NCBI RefSeq assembly: GCF_003385115.1
Contig: NZ_QUNI01000001.1
Span: 496,001 to 560,000, forward strand
Direction of reading: 5' to 3'
From: Flavobacterium aquicola
Lineage (GTDB): Bacteria > Bacteroidota > Bacteroidia > Flavobacteriales > Flavobacteriaceae
Length of the DNA: 64,000 nucleotides
The notes under the pieces are model-generated. The model did not search any database, was not told the DNA's origin, and saw only the letters and a program-made list of their open reading frames with translations. Every line of letters starts with the position of its first letter. The stretch's first letter is position 1. Positions 16,804 through 24,699 of the stretch are shown here, piece after piece. Made by a program: the position numbers and the translations under genes.

Positions 16804-17757
16804 ATGATAGAAATTTTATTAAAAAATAAAAAATTTAACAAAGCTCGAAGTGTTGATGAACTTTCACCAGCCAGTTTAGATTTTCATGTTTTGCAATTTC
16901 TTGATTATAGTGATTACGAAATAAAGTGGCTGGAGAAAAATTACGGTCTTGATTTTTCCATCATGAAGCATTATGAAGATATTGAAATTAGTTCTCACTT
17001 TTTAGAAAATGAAAATCAGGCATCTTTCCACTTTTCATTCCCTTTTTTTAATCAAAATAAAAAAATAACCGAAGAACCAATATTTATCATCATTTCTGAA
17101 TCGGGTCTGTTTTTATTTACTAATTCTAAGCTCGATCATTCTTTGAATAAAATGTATTTGAATAAGTTTAAATCTTTGCGGGAATTGGTAGAAACAAAAG
17201 ACATTTTAGAATTTCAGTTTGGTTTTATATCTGACTATTTTGCAGATATAACTGAAAATTTAGCCCGAAAAATAAAAATACTTGCTAATACAATTCTAAT
17301 CGAAAAGAAATTTTCCAATTATGAAATGGACAGTATAACTGATTACAATTTCAGCAATATGTTAGTAAAAGAGCTGTTGATAGAAACCACAAGAGTTTAT
17401 AGATTGTATCTTAAAAGTAATTGGGAGAAAAAAATGGATCTAAAAGAAAAAATCAGAGCAGACTTAAACGATCTTGCCGTTGTATCTGATTATATTCAAT
17501 TTAATTTTGATCGTCTAGATGATTTGAAAGAGAACATTTCCAGTAAAATTGACTTAGAGCAAAATCATATTTTCAAAATGCTTACCGTTGTAACAGTATG
17601 TATTTCACTGCCAACACTTATAGCAGGAGTCTACGGAATGAATTTTGAACAAATGCCTGAACTCCGAAATTCATACGGATATCCAATAGCATTAATTGCA
17701 ATGCTTTGTTCCGCAATCCTTCCTTTTATTTATTTTAAAAGAAAAAAGTGGCTGTAA
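16804..17757 (+). CDS. CorA-type divalent cation transporter
   Basis: 317 aa. The long cytoplasmic N-terminal domain and stalk helix (about 140-255) precede two membrane helices. The family signature follows TM1: AGVYGMNFEQMPEL, with GMN at about 278-280, then a periplasmic loop ending near a Tyr-Gly-Tyr-Pro stretch. TM2 ends IYFKRKKWL. CorA pentamers take up Mg2+ (or Co2+/Ni2+). It follows the ISP-domain gene by 79 bases and may be cotranscribed. It is convergent with the next gene over only 31 bases. Confidence 0.92.
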   Translation: MIEILLKNKKFNKARSVDELSPASLDFHVLQFLDYSDYEIKWLEKNYGLDFSIMKHYEDIEISSHFLENENQASFHFSFPFFNQNKKITEEPIFIIISESGLFLFTNSKLDHSLNKMYLNKFKSLRELVETKDILEFQFGFISDYFADITENLARKIKILANTILIEKKFSNYEMDSITDYNFSNMLVKELLIETTRVYRLYLKSNWEKKMDLKEKIRADLNDLAVVSDYIQFNFDRLDDLKENISSKIDLEQNHIFKMLTVVTVCISLPTLIAGVYGMNFEQMPELRNSYGYPIALIAMLCSAILPFIYFKRKKWL

Positions 17758-17788
17758 TTTCTCAAACCTTTTTTATCTTATCCGAATC

Positions 17789-19294
17789 TTAACCTCTCAC
17801 ATTTGTTAAATTATCTGGGAAATAAGAATCAGACAAATGCGCAAATTCATCACCACGCATAAAGATATTGATATCTACTTCGCCATAACTGTTTTTTCCG
17901 GCTGCTGCCAAAAGTTCGTTCGCAGCGTGTAACGTATTTTTATGAAAATGATATACTCTCTCGGATTTATCAGTTACAACTAATCCTTTCATCAGCATTT
18001 TGTTTTGAGTAGCAACTCCTGTCGGACACTCGTTATTATTGCATCGCAAAGCCTGAATACATCCCAGCGAAAACATAAATCCACGAGCCGAATTACACAT
18101 GTCAGCTCCTAAGGCAATAGCACGTAAAATAGAATAACCAGAAATGATTTTCCCGCTGCTGATGATTCTTATTTTCTCACGGATTCCTAAACGGACTAAC
18201 GTTTTGTTTACAAAAATAAGTGCCGGTTCAAAAGGCATTCCCACTCCGTCTGCAAATTCAAGCGGTGCAGCTCCTGTTCCTCCTTCGGCACCATCGACTG
18301 TGATAAAATCTGGATAACAATTTAGATGAATCATTTCATTACAGAGATCTTCAAATTCGGAGGTTTCACCAATACATAATTTAAAACCAATTGGTTTTCC
18401 ATTTGATAATTCACGTAAATGGGCAATGAATTCAACCAATTCTTTGGCATTTTGAAAAGCACTGTGACTTGGCGGAGAGAGAATCGTTGTATGTGGTTCA
18501 ACTCCTCTTATTTTTGCAATCTGTTCTGTGTTTTTTTGCGCAGGAAGAACACCTCCATGACCTGGTTTTGCGCCCTGCGATAATTTAATTTCAATCATTT
18601 TTACCGAATCAAGATTGGCTTTTTCTGCAAATTTATCGGCATCAAAACCGCCTTCAGCATTACGGCACCCAAAGTAACCTGTACCAATCTGCCAAGTAAT
18701 ATCAGCGCCATTTTGATGGAACTGGGTCAATCCGCCTTCGCCGGTGTTATGATAAAAATTTCCTTTTTGCGCGCCTTTATTTAGTGCGACAATTGCATTT
18801 TCGCTCAAAGATCCAAAACTCATAGCAGAAATATTAAACAAGGAAGCAGAATACGGCTGCCTGCAGTCTGGTCCTCCCACAAGAACTCTTGGCAATTCAT
18901 GATTGACAGATGCTGGGAACATAGAATGTTTAATTCCTTCATAACTCGACTGATTTAAAACCAGCTGTGTTCCAAAGGGAGAAGTTGCATCAATATTTTT
19001 AGCTCTTTGGTACACTAAAGAACGCTGATTTCTTGAAAATGGTTTCCCATCGGTAGTGCGTTCTATGAAATACTGCTGAATCTCGGGAGCAATCATTTCA
19101 AATAGATAACGAAAATAGCCCAGGACAGGAAAGTTTCTTAAAATAGCATGTTTTTCCTGAATGGTATTGTAAAAACCAACAAGAATAAGAATTATCATTA
19201 TTGCCGAAAAAACAAATCCCGTTTTCAGAAAATAATTAAAACCGAAAGAAATTAGTAACAATGCAATACTGATGATGAATAATTGTTTTCTCAT
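17789..19294 (-). CDS. FMN-binding glutamate synthase family protein (membrane-anchored)
   Basis: 501 aa. Two N-terminal membrane segments (about 5-42) are followed by the FMN domain of glutamate synthase. Motifs: ISAMSFGSLSENAIVALN, TGEGGLTQFHQNG, KPGHGGVLP, TILSPPSHSAF, TVDGAEGGTGAAP, and the Cys cluster CIQALRCNNNECPTGVATQ. The glutaminase and GXGXG domains of full GltB are absent. Stand-alone forms are common in bacteria; most likely a ferredoxin- or quinone-linked FMN oxidoreductase acting at the membrane. A complete GltBD pair lies at 56777-62751, so this is not the main glutamate synthase. Confidence 0.85.
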   Translation of the reverse strand: MRKQLFIISIALLLISFGFNYFLKTGFVFSAIMIILILVGFYNTIQEKHAILRNFPVLGYFRYLFEMIAPEIQQYFIERTTDGKPFSRNQRSLVYQRAKNIDATSPFGTQLVLNQSSYEGIKHSMFPASVNHELPRVLVGGPDCRQPYSASLFNISAMSFGSLSENAIVALNKGAQKGNFYHNTGEGGLTQFHQNGADITWQIGTGYFGCRNAEGGFDADKFAEKANLDSVKMIEIKLSQGAKPGHGGVLPAQKNTEQIAKIRGVEPHTTILSPPSHSAFQNAKELVEFIAHLRELSNGKPIGFKLCIGETSEFEDLCNEMIHLNCYPDFITVDGAEGGTGAAPLEFADGVGMPFEPALIFVNKTLVRLGIREKIRIISSGKIISGYSILRAIALGADMCNSARGFMFSLGCIQALRCNNNECPTGVATQNKMLMKGLVVTDKSERVYHFHKNTLHAANELLAAAGKNSYGEVDINIFMRGDEFAHLSDSYFPDNLTNVRG

Positions 19295-19409
19295 TATGAA
19301 ACGATATAAAGTTAATTATGCTTTTATTCTAAATACAACTCAATACTAAGCTAGTAAACGTTTTAGCTCCTTGCATAACAGAAGGATGAAAAAAATTAAT
19401 CAGAGAAAA

Positions 19410-20207
19410 TTATGTATAACGCAATCTTACAAATACATGTTTAATTCCTTTTTTATCAGATTCTCTTTCGTCAATTTCAAGAATATCTGTCATTGATTTG
19501 AGCATTGGTGTCAGTTTTGAAAAGCCATAGTTTCTCGGGTCAAATTCGGGTTTTTTCTTTACAATTAAATTCCCGACATCACCAAGAAAAGCCCATCCGT
19601 CATCATCCCCGATTGCATCGAGGGTATCCTCGATAAGTTCGATAGTTTCAGCGTTGATTTTATTAGGCGCTTCCTTGCCTGCAGGTTTTTTAGATTCGGT
19701 GACAGTTGCAGGTTTTGGTGTTTTCGCTGGGGCACTAGTGGTTTTTCGGGTCTTTTTGATGGCACCGTCTAAAACTTCTATAAAAATAAATCGGTCACAG
19801 GCGCTGATAAAAGGTTTAGGCGTTTTTTGCTCACCAATGCCAATCACTTTCATTCCCGATTCTCTTAAACGTATAGCTAATCTCGTGAAATCGCTGTCAC
19901 TGGAAACAATACAGAAACCATCCAGTTTTCCAGAATACAATAAATCCATCGCATCAATAATCAAAGCAGAATCAGAAGAATTTTTTCCAACCGTGTAACT
20001 GTACTGCTGAATAGGTGTTATAGCGTGTTCTAATAAAACTGATTTCCAGCCGTTAGCATTTGGCTTAGTCCAATCGGCATAAATACGCTTTGTAGTGGGA
20101 GTTCCAAACTTAGCGATTTCCTCCATCATTCCCTTTACATTACTGTAAGGAACATTATCGGCATCAATAAGTACGGCGAGTTTTAGTTCTTTGGTATTTT
20201 GTGACAT
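19410..20207 (-). CDS. NYN-domain ribonuclease-like protein with OST-HTH/LOTUS C-terminus
   Basis: 265 aa. The NYN/LabA PIN-like domain (about 8-150) shows the acidic active-site residues in VLIDADNVPYSN, SDSALIIDAMDLLYSG and CIVSSDSDFTRLAIRLRESG. A Lys/Pro/Ala-rich linker (about 155-185) leads to a winged-helix LOTUS-type module (about 190-262) with WAFLGDVGNLIVKKKPEFDP and YGFSKLTPMLKSM. NYN proteins cleave RNA, and LOTUS modules bind RNA or partner proteins. This pair is common in bacteria but its targets are not known. Confidence 0.85.
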   Translation of the reverse strand: MSQNTKELKLAVLIDADNVPYSNVKGMMEEIAKFGTPTTKRIYADWTKPNANGWKSVLLEHAITPIQQYSYTVGKNSSDSALIIDAMDLLYSGKLDGFCIVSSDSDFTRLAIRLRESGMKVIGIGEQKTPKPFISACDRFIFIEVLDGAIKKTRKTTSAPAKTPKPATVTESKKPAGKEAPNKINAETIELIEDTLDAIGDDDGWAFLGDVGNLIVKKKPEFDPRNYGFSKLTPMLKSMTDILEIDERESDKKGIKHVFVRLRYT

Positions 20208-20308
20208 GTATTTTGAAAGTGAAATGATTATTCAAATATACAGGATTATTATGAAAGCATAAAAGTTAAATATTTATCACAGAGATACAGAAAAAGAACA
20301 GACATTTT

Positions 20309-20752
20309 TCATTCAAAAAGAGATTTAACCTTAGGCGATTCTTCGCCTTTTTCGGTCAAATATAAAGCTGCCCCATCTGCTTCTAAAAAATTCAGTATTA
20401 CAGTCAAAACTGTCCCGTCTTTTTTATCATACATAATTGTAAAAATCCCTACATCGGATTTACTTCCTAAATTCTGATTATGTTTTTTAAAATCAGTTTT
20501 ATATTCAACAAAATAAAAATTGTTATCTGCATCATAGAATTCTTTCTTAAACTCAATATAATATTTACTTTCGACATTATCCTGACTATTTTTCTTTAGA
20601 AGAATCCCTTCTTTTAGATCAAAATTAAAATCATTTTTCTCTAACGAAAATTCTTGTGGCGGTATACTTTTATATATAGTCTGCACAAAAACTGTCTGCG
20701 AGTGCAGCTGATTAAAAAAAAGTACGATAAATAGATATAATAATTGCTTCAT
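20309..20752 (-). CDS. Secreted hypothetical protein
   Basis: 147 aa. Signal peptide MKQLLYLFIVLFFNQLHS, then about 128 residues of mixed polar and aromatic sequence with several likely beta strands (SKYYIEFKKEFYDADNNFYF, FTIMYDKKDGTVLTVILNFL). No Cys and no known motif. The wording IMYDKKDGTVLTVILNF suggests a small beta-sheet protein of the periplasm or surface. I do not recognise the family. Confidence 0.6.
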   Translation of the reverse strand: MKQLLYLFIVLFFNQLHSQTVFVQTIYKSIPPQEFSLEKNDFNFDLKEGILLKKNSQDNVESKYYIEFKKEFYDADNNFYFVEYKTDFKKHNQNLGSKSDVGIFTIMYDKKDGTVLTVILNFLEADGAALYLTEKGEESPKVKSLFE

Positions 20753-20984
20753 GTAATGTTCTGGAATTCCGTTTTGTTTTGAACTTATAAACGTTTCGGT
20801 GTATGGAGTAAATAAAAAATTAGCAGATAATTGTTTTAGGCCGGACGAAAATAAGAAATAAAAATTGATAATTTAAAATATAGAAATCAAGAACTAACTG
20901 TTTCCTCTCTCATGTAAATAATTTGTCAGTATGCTTCTTCTGAAAACCAAAAACTTATGTAAGCAATGATAGCTTATTATAGAA

Positions 20985-21150
20985 AACAGCTGCCCTAGCC
21001 CTGATGGAAATGGAAAGCCTCGATGGAATAAACCTATTTTTTCCTGTTGCGGCAGAGCGACCAGCGGAAGCTCCTGCCGTAACAATAGAAAAAAAGGTTT
21101 ATGACGGAGAGCTTGTAATGTACAGCAGGAGACTGCTCCTGAATATTTGC
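20985..21150. repeat. Intergenic palindromic element with a 75-base core
   Basis: Core at 21028-21102. A left arm beginning ATAAACCTATTTTTTCC and GTTGCGGCAGAGC is mirrored by a right arm ending GGTTTAT with GCTCCTGCCGTAAC, with few mismatches over about 32 bases. Flanking bases carry TAGCCCTGATGGAA and the small hairpin CAGGAG/CTCCTG. The rest of the 20753-21253 gap shows nothing else except the promoter at 21209. An 89-codon minus-strand frame here only reads through the palindrome. Confidence 0.75.
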
Positions 21151-21208
21151 AATGCCATTTCAATAAAAAATAATTTTACATAAAAGATGCTAATACATTA
21201 TAAATAAT

Positions 21209-21216
21209 TATTTTTG
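21209..21216 (+). promoter_or_regulatory. Minus-7 element TATTTTTG for the aminotransferase-fold gene
   Basis: TAnnTTTG match 37 bases before the ATG at 21254. No TTG minus-33 box at the usual distance. Confidence 0.45.
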
Positions 21217-21253
21217 CAACTTCTTAAAATTAATAGTAGTACATATATATAAC

Positions 21254-22516
21254 ATGGTAAAAGATTTATTCGAAAGAATTCAAAACAATAAAGGACCATT
21301 AGGAAAATGGGCTTCTCAAGCAGAAGGTTATTTTGTGTTTCCAAAACTAGAAGGAGACTTGGGACCGAGAATGAAATTTCAAGGAAAAGAGGTTTTAAAC
21401 TGGAGTTTGAATGACTATTTGGGTCTTGCAAACCACCCAGAAGTACGCAAAGCGGATTCCGATGCTGCAATCGAGTTTGGCGCTGCTGCCCCAATGGGAG
21501 CACGTATGATGAGCGGTCACACAAAATATCACGAACAGTTAGAAAATGAATTGGCTGCTTTTGTAATGAAAGAATCTGCTTATTTATTAAATTTTGGTTA
21601 CCAGGGAATGGTGTCTATTATCGATGCTTTGGTTACCCGAAATGATGTGATAGTATATGATGTGGATGGTCATGCCTGTATTATTGACGGTGTTCGTCTG
21701 CATAGCGGAAAACGTTTTACATACAAACACAATGATATCGAAAGTATGGAGAAAAACCTGCAGCGTGCTACTAAAATAGCTACAGAAACTGGAGGAGGAA
21801 TTCTTTTTATTACCGAAGGTGTTTTTGGAATGCGCGGTCAGCAAGGGAAACTGAAAGAAATTGTAGAGATGAAAAAGAAATACAATTTCCGCCTTTTGGT
21901 TGATGATGCACACGGTTTTGGAACTCTTGGTAAAACAGGTGCCGGAGCTGGTGAAGAGCAGGGCTGTCAGGACGGAATTGATGTTTACTTTTCTACGTTT
22001 GCAAAATCGATGGCTAATATTGGTGCTTTTGTAGCTGCTGATAAAGACATCATAGATTATTTGAAATACAATTTACGCTCGCAGATGTTTGCAAAAGCAC
22101 TGCCGATGATCCAGACAATCGGTTCATTGAAACGTTTGCAGTTATTACGCGATAACCCAGGATTGAAAGATAAATTATGGGAAAATGTAAATACTTTACA
22201 GAGTGGATTGAGAAGCAAAGGATTTAACATTGGAGATACCAACACCTGCGTTACACCTGTTTATCTAGAAGGAAGTGTGCCAGAAGCAATGGTTATGGTA
22301 AATGACTTAAGAGAAAATTACGGTATTTTTCTGTCGATTGTAATTTATCCAGTGATTCCAAAAGGAATGATTTTATTACGAGTTATTCCTACTGCTTCAC
22401 ACACACTGGAAGATATTGCTGAAACACTAACTTCTTTTGAAGCAATCCGTGAGAAACTGGTAAACGGAACATACAAAGAAATTGCCAGCAGAACCACTGT
22501 TGATTTAGACGCTTAA
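21254..22516 (+). CDS. Alpha-oxoamine synthase: serine palmitoyltransferase or cysteate acyltransferase (CapA-like)
   Basis: 420 aa, fold type I PLP enzyme. Visible blocks: NWSLNDYLGLANHPEV, GARMMSGHTKYHEQLE, LNFGYQGMVSIIDAL, DGHACIIDGVRLHSG, the PLP-binding DDAHGFGTLG (near 218) and the Schiff-base lysine in FSTFAKSMANIGAF (near 250). It belongs with 2-amino-3-ketobutyrate CoA ligase, AONS and serine palmitoyltransferase. In Bacteroidetes the likely roles are the first step of sphingolipid synthesis (Ser + acyl-CoA/ACP) or of sulfonolipid (capnine) synthesis (cysteate + acyl). Sequence inspection alone does not choose between them. Monocistronic, with a terminator 25 bases after the stop. 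Confidence 0.85.
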   Translation: MVKDLFERIQNNKGPLGKWASQAEGYFVFPKLEGDLGPRMKFQGKEVLNWSLNDYLGLANHPEVRKADSDAAIEFGAAAPMGARMMSGHTKYHEQLENELAAFVMKESAYLLNFGYQGMVSIIDALVTRNDVIVYDVDGHACIIDGVRLHSGKRFTYKHNDIESMEKNLQRATKIATETGGGILFITEGVFGMRGQQGKLKEIVEMKKKYNFRLLVDDAHGFGTLGKTGAGAGEEQGCQDGIDVYFSTFAKSMANIGAFVAADKDIIDYLKYNLRSQMFAKALPMIQTIGSLKRLQLLRDNPGLKDKLWENVNTLQSGLRSKGFNIGDTNTCVTPVYLEGSVPEAMVMVNDLRENYGIFLSIVIYPVIPKGMILLRVIPTASHTLEDIAETLTSFEAIREKLVNGTYKEIASRTTVDLDA

Positions 22517-22540
22517 TTATTAGCCTCTTTTTATAATATA

Positions 22541-22578
22541 GAAAATCCATCGGTCGAAAGGCTGATGGATTTTTTTTG
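22541..22578 (+). terminator. Intrinsic terminator after the alpha-oxoamine synthase gene
   Basis: AAAATCCATC pairs with GATGGATTTT, followed by T run and GGG. Confidence 0.9.
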
Positions 22579-22623
22579 GGGCTGCATTTTACTGCATTTC
22601 ATGAAGTTTAGCGTCACTGTACA

Positions 22624-22676
22624 CAAGAAAAACTACGGTTAAAAAGCTTTATTTTTCTAAATCGGAAGATTTCCAC
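22624..22676. repeat. Partial copy of the ATCGGG-family intergenic element
   Basis: Aligns without gaps to 8304-8356, sharing CAAGAAAAACTACGG, TTTTCTAAATCGG and AGATTT. The outer GGGAGC/ATCGGGGCTA parts of the 8.3 kb copy are missing or changed, so this is a decayed copy. Confidence 0.65.
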
Positions 22677-22840
22677 CTCCATCCTGCCGTCTGGACACAA
22701 GTATACTATATGCTCAGTTTTTTAGATCTGTCCAAACTGTGGGTCACTTCTCTTGGTTCTGAAAGGAGAAGACAGTTTTTACTGCTGTCGTTTATGTTTT
22801 GTTTAATATAAATTGTTTTTATCTAAAAAGAGGTATTTAA

Positions 22841-23058
22841 TCACTGCATTATTGGTTGTTTATACCTCTATTACAGGTGGTTTTCACCTCTATTATTGGT
22901 CTTTAACACCACTATTATAGGTGGTTTCTACCTCTATTATTGGTCTTTAACACCTCTACTATTGGTTCTTTCACCTCTATTAGTGGTGTTTAATACCTCT
23001 ACTATTGGTTTTTTCTACCTCTACTATTAGTGTTTAACACCTCTTTATGAGCATTTAA
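22841..23058. repeat. 22-base tandem repeat array, ten units
   Basis: Units start at 22841, 22863, 22885, 22907, 22929, 22951, 22972, 22994, 23016 and 23038. Eight are 22 bases and two are 21. The core is (Y)ACCTCTAYTATTGGT followed by a T-rich tail. Tails alternate between TTTAA (units 3, 5, 7, 9, 10) and TTTT/TTTC (units 2, 4, 8), giving a 44-base higher-order period. Each unit has ACC and GGT in inverted order, a small dyad. No ORF runs through the array. Confidence 0.9.
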
Positions 23059-23095
23059 TAATAAACAGGAATTACATGACTGGACTGTGACAGCC

Positions 23096-23131
23096 AAAAA
23101 AAAAACCGTCTCTCTGCATTGAAAAGAGACG
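23096..23131 (-). terminator. Orphan intrinsic terminator reading leftward
   Basis: CGTCTCT at 23106-23112 pairs with AGAGACG at 23124-23130, and the plus-strand poly-A at 23096-23104 gives the U tract of a minus-strand terminator. No minus-strand gene lies upstream of it (to the right) before the plus-strand gene at 23319. Confidence 0.75.
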
Positions 23132-23232
23132 ATCATTTACTAGTGTCATGAAATTGTTAAAATCCGTTGAATCGGTGTCATCTATGTTCTATTTTTCAGA
23201 TGTGTCCAAACGGCAGGCTTCTATCAGAGCTA

Positions 23233-23268
23233 TTGTACAGCTTTACATTTTCATAAATGCCTGTACAA
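23233..23268. promoter_or_regulatory. Inverted repeat TTGTACAG/CTGTACAA upstream of the hydrolase operon
   Basis: Eight-base perfect arms at 23233-23240 and 23261-23268, spacer 20 bases, ending 50 bases before the ATG at 23319. Position and size suit an operator or a leader hairpin; no regulator is identified. Confidence 0.4.
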
Positions 23269-23318
23269 ACAATGTGTAAAATTCTGTACTTTTATGATTT
23301 TAAAATAAAAATGAAAAA

Positions 23319-24143
23319 ATGAAAAAAGTATTTCTTTCACTGCTGTTACTGCTTTCTGCAATATCTGTCTCTGCTCAAAAAACAGAATACACCACTGTTA
23401 CCAACATTCCATATTATAGCAGCGCCATTGCCAATACCGATGCTTACATCAAAGAGCGCTGTGTTCTCGATATTTATTACCCAAAAAACACCAAAGGATT
23501 TGCGACTGTAGTTTGGTTTCACGGAGGCGGATTATCCGGTGGAAGCAAAGAACTTCCCGAAGGTCTTAAGGACAAAGGCTTTTGTGTGGTTTCAGTAAAT
23601 TACAGATTGACGCCCAAAGCAAAAGCGCAAAAATGTATCGAAGATGCTGCCGCGGCAGTAGCCTGGACATTTAAGAATATAGCAGCTTACGGAGGTGATA
23701 ATTCACTGATTATAGTTTCGGGACATTCGGCTGGTGCATACTTGTCGTTAATGGTAGGACTGGATAAAAAATGGCTTAAAGCAGAAGGCATAGACGCCAA
23801 TTCTATTGCGGGATTGATTCCGTTAAGCTCACAGACCATAACACATTTTGCTATTCGAAACGAAAGAGGAATTCCCGAAACACAGCCAATTGTCGATGAG
23901 TTTGCACCGCTGTATCACGTTCGTCCTGATGCGCCCCCTTTATTATTAATTACTGGCGACAGAGAACTAGAAATGCTGGGGCGCTATGAGGAAAATGCTT
24001 ATATGATGCGGATGATGAAAATTGCCGGCCACAAACAAACAACTCTCTATGAACTGCAGGGGTTTGGACACGGCATGACTGAACCAGCCTTCCCGCTGGT
24101 TGTCAAAGAAATCCAAAGAATAACCGCTTTAAAAAAGAAATAA
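23319..24143 (+). CDS. Secreted alpha/beta hydrolase (carboxylesterase-like)
   Basis: 274 aa. Signal peptide MKKVFLSLLLLLSAISVSA, then an esterase/lipase fold. RCVLDIYYPK and VVWFHGGGLSGGSKE carry the HGGG oxyanion-hole motif. VSVNYRLTP follows, then the nucleophile elbow GHSAGAYLS, the acid region LLLITGDRELE and the catalytic His in GFGHGM. HGGG with GHSAG places it near the hormone-sensitive lipase / acetyl-esterase group. Substrate not predictable. First gene of a tight three-gene run with spacers of 3 and 4 bases. Confidence 0.88.
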   Translation: MKKVFLSLLLLLSAISVSAQKTEYTTVTNIPYYSSAIANTDAYIKERCVLDIYYPKNTKGFATVVWFHGGGLSGGSKELPEGLKDKGFCVVSVNYRLTPKAKAQKCIEDAAAAVAWTFKNIAAYGGDNSLIIVSGHSAGAYLSLMVGLDKKWLKAEGIDANSIAGLIPLSSQTITHFAIRNERGIPETQPIVDEFAPLYHVRPDAPPLLLITGDRELEMLGRYEENAYMMRMMKIAGHKQTTLYELQGFGHGMTEPAFPLVVKEIQRITALKKK

Positions 24144-24146
24144 AAA

Positions 24147-24695
24147 ATGATTCCACATTTATTGATTATACCTGGACTTGGTGATTCGGGCGAAAAACAC
24201 TGGCAGAGCTTTTGGCTGCAAAAATTCCCAAATTCGACCAAAGTTATACAAGATAATTGGGATGAACCACAGCTTCATGAATGGCTTTCCCGACTGGATG
24301 AAAACATTCAGCAGATAAAGGAACCAACTATTTTAGTCGCTCATAGTCTTGCTGTTTCTCTTGTTATGCATTGGATTTCCCAAAACAGTAATCCAAACAT
24401 CATTGGTGCTTTGCTAGTAGCTCCTGCCGATGTAAATTCACCAGAACATACTCCTGATTTTTTAAGGCATTTTTCGCCAATTCCGATACAGACTGTTCCT
24501 TTTCCAACAATGGTAATTGGAACAGAAAATGATACTTACATGACGCTAAAAAGAGCCGAAGAATTAGCCGGCCATTGGGGAAGTGATTTTATAAATATCG
24601 GCAGGCAAGGACATATCAACTCGGATTCAGACCTTGGATATTGGGAAGAAGGTCAGGGATTTTTACAGCAATTAATTACAAAAATAAACAAATAA
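24147..24695 (+). CDS. RBBP9/YdeN-family alpha/beta hydrolase
   Basis: 182 aa, the typical size of this small cytosolic serine hydrolase family. LLIIPGLGDSGEKHWQSFW is the family N-terminal signature. The nucleophile sits in VAHSLAVSLVMHW, the acid in VIGTENDTYM, and the His in GRQGHINSDSDLG. The last block (G-H-I-N-x-x-S-x-L-G-x-W) is diagnostic. The physiological substrate is unknown. It starts 3 bases after the preceding hydrolase gene. Confidence 0.88.
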   Translation: MIPHLLIIPGLGDSGEKHWQSFWLQKFPNSTKVIQDNWDEPQLHEWLSRLDENIQQIKEPTILVAHSLAVSLVMHWISQNSNPNIIGALLVAPADVNSPEHTPDFLRHFSPIPIQTVPFPTMVIGTENDTYMTLKRAEELAGHWGSDFINIGRQGHINSDSDLGYWEEGQGFLQQLITKINK

Positions 24696-24699
24696 CAAA

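Larger units (their letters stand above)
22683..23217. repeat. 17-base inverted repeats bounding the repeat island
   Basis: CCTGCCGTCTGGACACA at 22683-22699 is the reverse complement of TGTGTCCAAACGGCAGG at 23201-23217 except for one base. A further direct copy of the second half (AGATCTGTCCAAAC) lies at 22724-22737. Together they enclose 535 bases that contain the 22-base array and a minus-strand terminator. No transposase frame is visible between them. Confidence 0.6.

Noticed and set aside
20894..21163. 89-codon minus-strand frame
   Set aside because: It reads through a dispersed palindromic repeat, is rich in Cys/His/Leu typical of shadow frames, and has no promoter or domain.
22841..23058. 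CRISPR array
   Set aside because: Period of 22 bases with no spacers, units differ gradually, and no cas genes are nearby.
23140..23318. Transposase remnant between the array and the hydrolase gene
   Set aside because: Inverted repeats hint at a mobile element, but no frame with transposase motifs (DDE or HUH) could be read in this stretch.
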